Shown here in pieces: positions 1 through 6,387 of a stretch of 14,738 nt of DNA. Position numbers and translations under genes: made by a program. The notes beneath the pieces were generated by a model. That model was not told the origin of the DNA and made no database searches. It saw nothing but the letters and a program-made list of their open reading frames with translations. Every line of letters starts with the position of its first letter. Within the stretch, counting starts at the first letter, position 1. The DNA is from JBFMAI01 sp964462635 (GTDB lineage Bacteria > Planctomycetota > Phycisphaerae > UBA1845 > Fen-1342): contig CAYWYJ010000095.1 in the NCBI GenBank assembly GCA_964462635.1, positions 1-14,738 of the forward strand, read 5' to 3'.

Positions 1-23
1 GCTAGAGGGGCATTCAGGAGCTT

Positions 24-84
24 GGGCCGCCGGGGGGGTGGGCGAGCCGCCCGGCGAGCCGCGGCTCGGCAGGAGCCTCGCCCT
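24..84. repeat. G-rich palindromic intergenic element
   Basis: A perfect 14-bp palindrome (CGAGCCGCGGCTCG, 55-68) lies between GGGCGAG (40-46) and its complement CTCGCCC (77-83), so the block can fold as a nested hairpin. Just upstream, G-runs at 24-26, 32-38 and 40-42 fit a G-quadruplex pattern if the seven-G run is split in two. It looks like a dispersed intergenic palindrome of the kind common in planctomycete genomes; only one copy is visible here, so the repeat nature is inferred. The rest of 1-377 shows no convincing gene or RNA. Confidence 0.35.
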
Positions 85-377
85 CCCATCTCGCACGACT
101 GTGAACGCCCGTTGGGGGCACTGGTAAGCTGTTGGAACATCATGGGCTTCTCCCAGGTGGGGCACGCGGCATTGAAGCACCAACGCGGCCAGGGGGCAAG
201 CGGACCGCGCCGCATCGTCGCAGTTCATGCCCGTGACGCGCAGCCGTTGCCGCTTCCTTGTCACTTGGCCGGCGGTGCGGCACGTGGAGCGGCGGCGGTG
301 GAGCAAGTTGCAGACTGCGTAGCCACAACTACTTAGAGCGTCTCGCGCGGCGATCCTGCCCCGGGCTGCGAGCCGGC

Positions 378-393
378 TGGCACGGCGTCTGCC
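378..393 (+). promoter_or_regulatory. candidate sigma54 (-24/-12) promoter upstream of flgF
   Basis: The site reads TGGCAC-GGCGT-CTGCC. The -24 element is perfect, including the following G, and the invariant GG and GC are 12 bp apart as sigma54 requires; the -12 element is CTGCC instead of TTGCA/T. That is 10 of 12 consensus positions. Transcription would start near 404, giving a leader of about 310 nt before flgF. A match of this quality is expected about twice by chance in a window this size, so only its position before the first gene of the cluster supports it. Confidence 0.35.
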
Positions 394-453
394 TCTAGGC
401 CGGTCACGTGTACCGCGGTCAGCGCGCAGGGACGCGGCGCGCGGCACACGACC

Positions 454-720
454 GTGCGAAGGAGTCTGTGGGTGCAGCGACAGCTTCCCAACGCGAGTCA
501 CGCGGCTGCCGCGTCGCTTCGCCGACCGTCCGCCGACCTAGTGCCTCAGGAGCACGCCCCGGTCGCCGACGGGACCCCTTTGCCGCGGGATTGGAGCCAC
601 TTGGGACGACGGGTGTTGGCCGAGGCTTGGCGCCGCCTCACGGAGGAGCACGCGCCCGGCCAGTCGTCGCCGGCCACACCCGCCGTCCCGGCTCCGCAAC
701 CCACGGAGGGGGCGAGATGA
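454..720 (+). CDS. possible small protein upstream of flgF
   Basis: This is an 88-codon reading frame with a GTG start (in-frame GTG alternative at 541, 59 aa). It ends in TGA at 718-720, so it overlaps the flgF ATG by ATGA, the same coupling seen at flgJ/flgN. The product is Arg/Ala/Pro-rich; residues around 46-65 (DWSHLGRRVLAEAWRRL) could form an amphipathic helix, followed by a Pro/Ala-rich tail. No signal peptide, membrane segment or known domain is visible. Third-position GC is lower in the first third than in the second part, which would fit the shorter start. I do not recognise a family. It may be a chance ORF in GC-rich leader DNA; the main argument for it is the stop-start overlap. 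Confidence 0.3.
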   Translation: MRRSLWVQRQLPNASHAAAASLRRPSADLVPQEHAPVADGTPLPRDWSHLGRRVLAEAWRRLTEEHAPGQSSPATPAVPAPQPTEGAR

Positions 721-1469
721 TCTACGGGCTGTACCAATCGGCGGCGGGGATGATGACGAGCGAGTACCGGCAGGCCGTGCTCGCCAACAACGTCGCCAAC
801 GCCGACACCGTGGGGTTCAAGCGTGACGTGGCGACGTTCGCGGAGCGGGTGCCGGCGTGGCGGGCCGGGCGGCGTCACGGCCCCAGCGCCGTGGACCTGG
901 AGGGGCTGTCGGGGGGAATGTGGTTGGGACAGACCTTCACGGACTATTCGCCCGGGACCAAGGTGGCGACGGGCGAGTGGCACGACGTGGCCTTGGACGG
1001 CCCCGGCTTCCTCGTCGTGCAGGTGAACGGCCAACCCCAGTACACCCGCGACGGTCGCCTGTTGATGGACCGCGACGGGTTCCTGACGGCGGCCACGGAC
1101 GGCGCCCCCGTGCTGGGCGTGGGCGGGATGCCGATTCGACTGAACCCGCGCGGGGGGACGCCGAGCATCGACGCGCAGGGACGGATTTCGCAGGACGGGG
1201 CGGTCGTCGCGGAACTGGAGCTGGTGGACTTCGAGGACTACACGGCGCTGCGGAAGGCCGGCGCGACGCGTTTCGTCGCCCCGGACCAGGGGCAGCGGCC
1301 GGCGCCCGTGCTCGTGCAGGCGGGGTACCTCGAAGGGGCCGGGGTCGAGGCGATCGAGGAGCTGGTGAGCTTGATGGAAGTGTCGCGCGCGTACCAGGTG
1401 AACGCGCGCATGGTGGCTTTGCAGGACGAATCCGTCGGCCGGCTGATCAACACGGTCATGCGGGCCTGA
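717..1469 (+). CDS. flgF: flagellar basal-body rod protein FlgF
   Basis: Encodes a 250-aa proximal rod protein of the FlgF/FlgG family, exported by the flagellar type III apparatus and placed in the periplasmic rod. The N-terminus (MIYGLYQSAAGMMTSEYRQ) and the rod motif ANNVANADTVGFK at about residues 23-35 are diagnostic. The C-terminal helix (EAIEELVSLMEVSRAYQVNARMV) is the typical D0 helix that packs in the rod core. Length matches E. coli FlgF (251 aa). I chose ATG 717 because the family N-terminus begins there and GGAGGGGG lies a few bases upstream; the frame stays open further upstream but that part does not look like FlgF. FlgF rather than FlgG is assigned from the shorter, divergent middle and from the clear flgG next to it. 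It is the first recognisable gene of the cluster. Confidence 0.92.
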   Translation: MIYGLYQSAAGMMTSEYRQAVLANNVANADTVGFKRDVATFAERVPAWRAGRRHGPSAVDLEGLSGGMWLGQTFTDYSPGTKVATGEWHDVALDGPGFLVVQVNGQPQYTRDGRLLMDRDGFLTAATDGAPVLGVGGMPIRLNPRGGTPSIDAQGRISQDGAVVAELELVDFEDYTALRKAGATRFVAPDQGQRPAPVLVQAGYLEGAGVEAIEELVSLMEVSRAYQVNARMVALQDESVGRLINTVMRA

Positions 1470-1505
1470 CGGTCCCGTCACAGGGACGTGAGCGGGTGAA
1501 CCGGA

Positions 1506-1539
1506 CGCGCCGGCCGGCGGGAGCCGCCGGGCCGGCGCG
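1506..1539 (+). promoter_or_regulatory. strong hairpin abutting the flgG ribosome binding site
   Basis: In the flgF-flgG gap, CGCGCCGGCC (1506-1515) pairs perfectly with GGCCGGCGCG (1530-1539), and GGCGG (1516-1520) pairs with CCGCC (1524-1528) around a GAG triloop with one bulged G at 1529. That makes 15 GC-only base pairs. There is no T-run after it, so it is not a standard intrinsic terminator. Its 3' edge touches the flgG Shine-Dalgarno GGAGGA (1539-1544). It may stabilise mRNA ends or tune flgG initiation relative to flgF; this role is inferred. Confidence 0.6.
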
Positions 1540-1553
1540 GAGGACGCAGCGTC

Positions 1554-2354
1554 ATGGCGATCACCGCGCTGCACACCGCGGCGACAGGGATGCAGGCCCT
1601 GTCCACGAAGATCGATGTCATCGCGAACAACATCGCCAACGCGGACACGCCGGGGTTCAAGGCGGCGCGGGCGAACTTCCAGGACCTTCTGTACCAACTG
1701 CGGCAACAGCCGGGCGTGCAGACCAGCGACGAAAGCGCCTCGGCGCTGGGCACGCAAATCGGCCTGGGGGTGGCCCTCAGCAACACGCAGACCATCTTCA
1801 AGCAGGGCTCGGCCATGCAAACCGGCGAGCCGCTGGACGTGATGATCCAGGGTGACGGGTTCTTCCAGATCGAACTCCCCGGGGGGGCCACGGGTTACAC
1901 GCGGGCCGGGAACTTCGTCCGCAACGCCAACGGCGAACTCGTGCTGGGGCACAGCTACGGCTACCGGATGAAGGACTCACCGACGATCCCGGAAGACGTC
2001 GGACGCGACCAGATCGGGATCTCCAGCGACGGGCGGATCACCGCCACCATGCCGGATGGGACCATCCAGGAGTTGGGTCAGCTTGAGCTGGCGCGGTTCG
2101 TGAACCCGGCGGGGCTGCTCCAGCGCGGGGCCAACATCTACACCCAGTCGCCGGCCTCCGGCGAGCCCGTCGAGGGGCCGCCCGGAACCGACGGACTCGG
2201 CGAGATCATGTCGGCCCATCTGGAACAAAGCTCGACGGAGGCGGTCGGGGAGCTGGTCGAGCTCATCAAGGCCCAACGCGTGTTTCAGATGAACTCGCAG
2301 ACCATCCAGGCCGCGGATGAGTCGCTGCGCGTGATCGCGAGCTTGCGGCGGTAG
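1554..2354 (+). CDS. flgG: flagellar basal-body distal rod protein FlgG
   Basis: Encodes the 266-aa distal rod subunit, close to the usual 260-265 aa. The N-terminus MAITALHTAATGMQALSTKIDV and the motif ANNIANADTPGFK (about residues 24-36) are typical FlgG. Residues PLDVMIQGDGFFQIELP and GYTRAGNFVRNANGELV match the conserved middle of the family. The C-terminal SSTEAVGELVELIKAQRVFQMNSQTIQAADE is the D0 helix and ends in LRR. ATG 1554 is preceded by GGAGGA at 1539-1544. It is exported by the flagellar type III system and forms the part of the rod that crosses the P and L rings encoded downstream. It lies 84 bp after flgF and 52 bp before flgA on the same strand, consistent with one operon. Confidence 0.96.
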   Translation: MAITALHTAATGMQALSTKIDVIANNIANADTPGFKAARANFQDLLYQLRQQPGVQTSDESASALGTQIGLGVALSNTQTIFKQGSAMQTGEPLDVMIQGDGFFQIELPGGATGYTRAGNFVRNANGELVLGHSYGYRMKDSPTIPEDVGRDQIGISSDGRITATMPDGTIQELGQLELARFVNPAGLLQRGANIYTQSPASGEPVEGPPGTDGLGEIMSAHLEQSSTEAVGELVELIKAQRVFQMNSQTIQAADESLRVIASLRR

Positions 2355-2406
2355 TGAGCGTCGGCCGTGGAGATCAGACACAGCCGGCTAGGGAACAGGT
2401 GACGTG

Positions 2407-3453
2407 ATGAAACGAGGCGTCTGGCTGTTGGCGGCGGTGTGCGGCGCGACCGCGATGGCGCGGGCCGAGGAGGCCGACGCGATTCACCTCCGCCTGCGCC
2501 CGCAGGTCGTCGTTGCCGGTGACACCGTGACGCTGGGCGACGTACTCGTGTTTGGCGAAGCCGGCGCGACCCTGGCTGAACAGGTGGGGGGCTTGCCGCT
2601 GTGGCCCGCCGACCTGCCCGACCGCGGCACGACCGTCACGCACGAACAGGTTCTGGCCCGACTGAGAGAGCTCAATGTGAACCTGGCCCGCGTCCTGGTG
2701 GGCGGGGCCTTGCGTTGCGATGTGACCCGTGCCGCGCCCACTTCTGCCCCGGCTTCGCCGCCGGCGGCCGTGCCTTCCGAAAGGCCCCAGGCCGATCGGC
2801 CATCCGGGGCGCGCACGTTGGCCGACCTGCTGCGTGCCCACGTTCAATCCGAGCTGGCGGCCTGGGGCGGCGACGCCGACGTGCGCTTCGAGCGTGCCGG
2901 CAACGAGTTCCTGCCGCTGACCACGCCGCCGTGGGATTTCGTCATCAACAGCCAGGGGCGCGACAAGCTCGGGCTGCGGACGTTCCAGGTCACGGTACGA
3001 CGCGACGGGCGGGTGCAACGCAAGACCGAGGTGTTCGCCCATGTGCGGCTCGTTCGCCCGGTCGTGGTGGCGCGCAAGCCGCTGAACCCCGGCAACTTCG
3101 TGCGGCCCGACGACGTGCTGCTCGAAACGCGGGTGTTTGACTCCGGCGCGGCGGCGGGGCCGGCGCGGGTCGAGGAGGTCATCGGGCAGCAAGTGAGGAA
3201 GTACATCGCCGCGGGCCAGATGGTCACCCCGGAGACGCTGCAAGCCGTGGACCTGGTACGCCGGTCACGGCCGGTGACCGTCGTCGGCGAAGGCGGGGCC
3301 GTGGAAGTCCGTTTGACCGGCGTGGCCATGGACAGCGGGGGCTTTGGGGAGACGGTGCGCGTGCGCACCGGTGACACGCGCGGCGCGCGGCAGGTGCTCC
3401 GCGGCGTCGTCACGGGCCTCGGCACCGTGCGGTTGGCGGAGGGTGAACAGTGA
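2407..3453 (+). CDS. flgA: flagella basal-body P-ring formation protein FlgA
   Basis: Encodes a 348-aa periplasmic chaperone for P-ring assembly. A clear signal peptide (MKRGVWLLAAVCGATAMARA) with an ARA cleavage site ends at residue 20. A Pro/Ala-rich linker lies near residues 108-134. Residues about 217-280 (VVARKPLNPGNFVRPDDVLLETR, then VIGQQVRKYIAAGQMVT) form the SAF-like beta-clip, and 287-345 (VTVVGEGGAVEVRLTGVAMDSGGFGETVRVRTGDT) is the conserved ChapFlgA end. At 348 aa it is longer than E. coli FlgA (219 aa), the extra length being N-terminal. GTG 2404 and ATG 2407 are adjacent starts; ATG is preferred because AGGTGA ends 4 nt before it. The stop overlaps the flgH start in GTGA, implying coupling. 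Its partner FlgI is two genes on. Confidence 0.92.
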   Translation: MKRGVWLLAAVCGATAMARAEEADAIHLRLRPQVVVAGDTVTLGDVLVFGEAGATLAEQVGGLPLWPADLPDRGTTVTHEQVLARLRELNVNLARVLVGGALRCDVTRAAPTSAPASPPAAVPSERPQADRPSGARTLADLLRAHVQSELAAWGGDADVRFERAGNEFLPLTTPPWDFVINSQGRDKLGLRTFQVTVRRDGRVQRKTEVFAHVRLVRPVVVARKPLNPGNFVRPDDVLLETRVFDSGAAAGPARVEEVIGQQVRKYIAAGQMVTPETLQAVDLVRRSRPVTVVGEGGAVEVRLTGVAMDSGGFGETVRVRTGDTRGARQVLRGVVTGLGTVRLAEGEQ

Positions 3454-4241
3454 ATGTGAGAACGCGACACATCGCGGGTGGCGGAAGACGGCTGGCGGGG
3501 ACCGTCCTGCTCGCGCTCGGGACGTGGACGGCGGTAGCGCAGAACAACTCGCTGTTCGGCGGTCGCCGCGGCGGCGGCGACGGGCGCCCCGTGGCGACGA
3601 GCCAGCCGGCGACCGTTACCTGGGCGGGCGGGCAGTCGGCCCGGGGCACGCTCAACGCCGATCGGATCGCCTCGAAGTCGAACGCCACGCTACTACGGGT
3701 TTCCCCCATCGCGATCGAAGTCCCCGACCCGGACAAGATCCGCGTCCACGACCTGGTGACGATCATCATCCGCGAGAGCAAGACGGCCACGACCGACTCG
3801 AAGATGGAGTCCAAGAAGGACTGGACGCTCGAGTCGGAGCTCGCCAAGTGGGTCCGCCTCAGCGACAAGCACGGCATCGTCCCGGCCAAACTGTCGCAGG
3901 GCAATCCCGCCGTCGCGTTCGATTGGAAGGACGATTACTCCGGCGACGGCAAGTACGACCGCCGGGACGAGTTGACCACCCGCATCACGGCCCGCGTGAT
4001 CGACGTGAAGCCGAACGGCAACCTGGTGCTGGAGGCGACGAAGCAGATCACGATCGACGACGAGGGCTACACGATCGCGCTGACGGGCGAGTGCCGCACG
4101 AAGGACATCGGCGCCGACAACACGATCCTGAGCACACAGATCGCCGGCCCGCAAATCAACGTGCAGCACACCGGGGCGGTGCGCGACGCGACCCGCCGCG
4201 GGTGGTTCAAGCGCGGGCTGGATTGGCTGCGGCCGTTCTGA
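3450..4241 (+). CDS. flgH: flagellar basal-body L-ring protein FlgH
   Basis: Encodes the outer-membrane L-ring subunit, 263 aa. The start is GTG 3450, overlapping the flgA stop by 4 nt, with GGAGGG just upstream. A signal peptide with hydrophobic core GTVLLALGTWTAVA is followed by QNNSLF, the usual mature FlgH beginning. The family core is clear: DLVTIIIRESKTATTDS (about residues 106-122), LTTRITARVIDVKPNGNLVLEATKQITID, GECRTKDIGADNTILSTQIAGPQI, and the C-terminal RRGWFKRGLDWL. Most FlgH proteins are lipoproteins with a lipobox cysteine. Here there is no cysteine near the signal peptide and the only Cys is in GECRTKD, so it should be cut by signal peptidase I (AVA|Q) and not lipidated. FlgI, its neighbour, makes the adjoining ring. 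Confidence 0.93.
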   Translation: MNVRTRHIAGGGRRLAGTVLLALGTWTAVAQNNSLFGGRRGGGDGRPVATSQPATVTWAGGQSARGTLNADRIASKSNATLLRVSPIAIEVPDPDKIRVHDLVTIIIRESKTATTDSKMESKKDWTLESELAKWVRLSDKHGIVPAKLSQGNPAVAFDWKDDYSGDGKYDRRDELTTRITARVIDVKPNGNLVLEATKQITIDDEGYTIALTGECRTKDIGADNTILSTQIAGPQINVQHTGAVRDATRRGWFKRGLDWLRPF

Positions 4242-4244
4242 GTA

Positions 4245-4350
4245 GTGACAAGGTGACAAGGTGAAGAAGTGATCAGGGCGCGCGGTCCAACCCGGTTCGA
4301 TAGTGGCAAGAGCCTCCCCCTGTCACCTTATCACCTTATCACCTTGTCAC
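4245..4350. repeat. octamer inverted repeat spanning the flgH-flgI junction
   Basis: The left arm (4245-4276) is four imperfect copies of an 8-bp unit: GTGACAAG, GTGACAAG, GTGAAGAA, GTGATCAG. The right arm (4323-4350) is the inverse: TCACCTTA, TCACCTTA, TCACCTTG, TCAC. About 24 of 29 arm positions are complementary around a loop of roughly 50 nt. The arms are AT-richer than the surroundings. The right arm lies inside the flgI frame and encodes SPYHLITLS. Short tandem repeats of this type look like slippage-prone or mobile simple-repeat elements rather than coding sequence. Confidence 0.75.
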
Positions 4351-5438
4351 GCCGCGCGGGGGTCGGCGCTGTGCTTCTGATCGCCTGCGTCTCGGCGGCC
4401 CGCGCCGGCGAAGTCCGCGTGCAGGACATCGCCCGGCTCCAGGGCCAGCGTATCAACAAGCTGATGGGCTACGGGCTGGTGGTCGGGCTGCCGGGCACGG
4501 GCGACGGAGAGAAGTACCTGCCGACGATGCGGGCGCTGGTGCGCGTCCATCAGCGGTATCACTCGCCCGTCTTCGCCGACACGGACATCAAAGGTAACCG
4601 CAGCGTGGCCCTCGTCGCGGTGGAGGCGTCCATCCCGGAGCACGGGGCCCGCGAGGGGCAGGCCGTGGACGTGGTCGTCTCCGCCCTGGGCTCGGCCAAG
4701 AGCCTGCGCGGCGGGCAACTGCTGACCACCCCGCTGCAATACGCGATGTTCGACGAGCAGGACCCGGCGACGCAGTACATCCTGGCCCTGGCGGGCGGGC
4801 CGATCATGGTCCCCGACGAGCTGGTGCCGACGCGCGGGGTCATCCGCCAGGGGGCCGTGCTGGAACAGGACTTCCTCTACGCCTTCATCGAGAACGACTG
4901 CATCACCCTGGTGCTGGACGAAACCCACGCCGGCTGGAGCTGGGCCCACATGGTGGCCCGGGCGATCAACCACGAGCTGGCGAACCCGGCCGCCCCGCCG
5001 ACGAACGCGCCCAACAGCCGCATCGTCGTGGCCACCGACTTCGCCGTGGCCGTCGGGCCCAAGAACGTCGTCGTCCGCATCCCGTCGTACGAGCTGGCCA
5101 ACCCCGCGCGGTTCATCGCGGCGGTCGAACGGACCCCGCTGTTCGATCTGCCCGAGCCCGCCGCCGTCGTCACGATCAACCGCACGACCAAGAACGTGTC
5201 GTTCACCGCCAGCGTGCGGGTCTCTCCGACCGTGCTTCAGGTTCCCGGGGTGGGCACGGTGCGCATCGGCCCCACGGAGAAGGATGGCGGCCCGCCGAGC
5301 GGCAAGGTGGCGACCGTGGGGTTTGACGAGCTGTTCAACACGTTGTCGGCGATCAAGGTGTCGCCGGACCAGATGATCAACGCGATCGAGCACTTGCACG
5401 AGTCGGGCGCGCTGCACGCGCAGCTTCAGTACCGCTAG
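4269..5438 (+). CDS. flgI: flagellar basal-body P-ring protein FlgI
   Basis: Encodes the periplasmic P-ring subunit, 389 aa from GTG 4269 (E. coli 365). Diagnostic blocks are VRVQDIARLQGQRINKLMGYGLVVGLPGTGDG just after the signal peptide, VVVSALGSAKSLRGGQLLTTPL, LAGGPI, and the C-terminus LSAIKVSPDQMINAIEHLHESGALHAQL. The start is uncertain. From GTG 4269 the signal core (AGVGAVLLIACVSAARA|GE) sits behind about 30 residues partly encoded by the octamer repeat. TTG 4344 would give a neat signal peptide (MSRRAGVGAVLLIACVSAARA), and GTG 4371 a very short one. GTG 4269 has AAGGTGA just upstream, itself part of the repeat. The gene starts 27 bp after flgH and ends 10 bp before flgJ. Confidence 0.95.
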   Translation: MIRARGPTRFDSGKSLPLSPYHLITLSRRAGVGAVLLIACVSAARAGEVRVQDIARLQGQRINKLMGYGLVVGLPGTGDGEKYLPTMRALVRVHQRYHSPVFADTDIKGNRSVALVAVEASIPEHGAREGQAVDVVVSALGSAKSLRGGQLLTTPLQYAMFDEQDPATQYILALAGGPIMVPDELVPTRGVIRQGAVLEQDFLYAFIENDCITLVLDETHAGWSWAHMVARAINHELANPAAPPTNAPNSRIVVATDFAVAVGPKNVVVRIPSYELANPARFIAAVERTPLFDLPEPAAVVTINRTTKNVSFTASVRVSPTVLQVPGVGTVRIGPTEKDGGPPSGKVATVGFDELFNTLSAIKVSPDQMINAIEHLHESGALHAQLQYR

Positions 5439-5448
5439 GGAGTCCGGC

Positions 5449-5820
5449 ATGGTCCACGCGGTCCAATCGACGACGACGGTACTCCGCGGCGCGGCGGCGC
5501 CCGGGGTCGCCCGCCCCACGTTGCGGGTGTGGCAGGCCCTCGGGCAGCGCCCCGATCCGCGCTCGCCGGCGGTGGCCCGCGAGGCCGCAGCGCAGTTCGC
5601 GGCCGACCTGTTCCTCGCGCCGTTGCTGGCGGAGGTGCGCCGGTTCCCGCTGGGCGGCGAAGTGGGCGACGGCGGGCCCGGGGAGGCCGTCTTCGGGCCG
5701 CAGCTCGACCAGCGTATCGCGGACCAGGTGGCGGCCAAGCAACCCGGGCTCGTGAACGCAATCGTGCGCTCCTTCCACGCCGTCCACGGTGCGTCCGCGG
5801 CACGGGGAGGTGCAACATGA
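5449..5820 (+). CDS. flgJ: rod-binding protein, FlgJ N-terminal domain type
   Basis: Encodes a 123-aa protein matching the N-terminal rod-capping half of FlgJ. The family signature is seen at about residues 42-62 (VAREAAAQFAADLFLAPLLAEV), then a variable Gly-rich loop, then FGPQLDQRIADQVAAKQPGLVNAIVRSF (82-109). The C-terminal peptidoglycan hydrolase domain of enterobacterial FlgJ is absent, so another enzyme must open the wall for the rod. Single-domain versions are common outside the gamma and beta proteobacteria. ATG 5449 follows TAGGGAG by a short spacer. The stop TGA (5818-5820) overlaps the flgN ATG. Placement right after flgI is the usual one for flgJ. Sequence conservation is modest, so the call rests on motif plus position. 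Confidence 0.82.
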   Translation: MVHAVQSTTTVLRGAAAPGVARPTLRVWQALGQRPDPRSPAVAREAAAQFAADLFLAPLLAEVRRFPLGGEVGDGGPGEAVFGPQLDQRIADQVAAKQPGLVNAIVRSFHAVHGASAARGGAT

Positions 5821-6383
5821 TCTCCACGGCACCCCGGCCGGACGCCGCGAGTCTCGAAGTGGAACAGGCCTGGGATGGCGCGAAGTCCGCCACGGCGCAG
5901 GAACTGCTCGACGAGCTGGCGCGCTGGCAGACTGCTTTGGAAGCGCTGGTCCAGGTGGCCGGGGACAAGTTGGCCGCCCTGCGCCGGGCCGACACCGCGG
6001 CACTGCACGACTGCGCGGCGCGGGAGGGGGAACTCCTGCAAACGCTTTTCCGGGACGGGCCCCGCCGCCAGGCAGCTCTTGCGCGCGCGGCGCAAGGGCT
6101 GCACGCCGCCGGGCCCCCCACCGGTTGGCTGACCCAGGTCGCGGAGCGGGCGCCGGAGCCGTGGGCCTCGCGTTTGCGGGCCCGCACGGCGGGGTTGCGG
6201 GAGCTGGCCGGCGAATTGCAGCGAAAAAACCAGCTCGTGGCGCACGTGGCACGCCAACTGCAATCGCACATTCGCGGCGTGTTCGCCGAGCTGGCGGGCG
6301 CGGCGCAGGAGACGACCGTGTACGGACCGCAGGGCCAACAGGAACGCAGTCATCCCCGTTGCTGGGTAGATGCCGTCGGGTGA
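5817..6383 (+). CDS. flgN: FlgN-type chaperone for FlgK/FlgL
   Basis: Encodes a 188-aa, mostly helical cytoplasmic protein. ATG 5817 overlaps the flgJ stop (ATGA) and has GGGGAGG 6 nt upstream. Long charged helices run at about 23-77 (ELLDELARWQTALEALVQVAGDKLAALRRADT, then AREGELLQTLF) and 122-160 (RTAGLRELAGELQRKNQLVAHVARQLQSHI), with a short tail containing VYGPQG. This is the FlgN layout: an antiparallel helical body and an Asn/Gln-bearing helix. FlgN binds the C-termini of FlgK and FlgL before export, and those two genes follow directly. It is longer than Salmonella FlgN (140 aa). FlgN-family identity is supported by helix pattern and context rather than by strong motifs. Confidence 0.78.
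   Translation: MISTAPRPDAASLEVEQAWDGAKSATAQELLDELARWQTALEALVQVAGDKLAALRRADTAALHDCAAREGELLQTLFRDGPRRQAALARAAQGLHAAGPPTGWLTQVAERAPEPWASRLRARTAGLRELAGELQRKNQLVAHVARQLQSHIRGVFAELAGAAQETTVYGPQGQQERSHPRCWVDAVG
6247..6262 (+). promoter_or_regulatory. candidate sigma54 promoter inside flgN, upstream of flgK
   Basis: TGGCAC-GCCAA-CTGCA matches the -24/-12 consensus at 11 of 12 positions; the only mismatch is C for T at the start of the -12 element, the same mismatch as at the 378 site. GG-to-GC spacing is correct. Transcription would begin near 6273, about 115 nt before flgK. It lies in coding sequence, and roughly 0.1 such matches are expected by chance in a window of this size on both strands. Confidence 0.35.
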
Positions 6384-6387
6384 TATC

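Noticed and set aside
308..335. TTGCAG followed by an AT-rich patch as a sigma70 promoter before flgF
   Set aside because: No -10 with more than two or three matches lies at a suitable distance.
22..336. A 104-codon + strand open frame at the window start
   Set aside because: It begins in the palindromic G-rich element, has Arg/Ala/Gly-rich composition and no ribosome site or recognisable motif.
546..1952. A 468-codon open frame on the - strand opposite flgF and flgG
   Set aside because: Shadow of conserved rod genes with low-complexity Arg/His/Pro composition.
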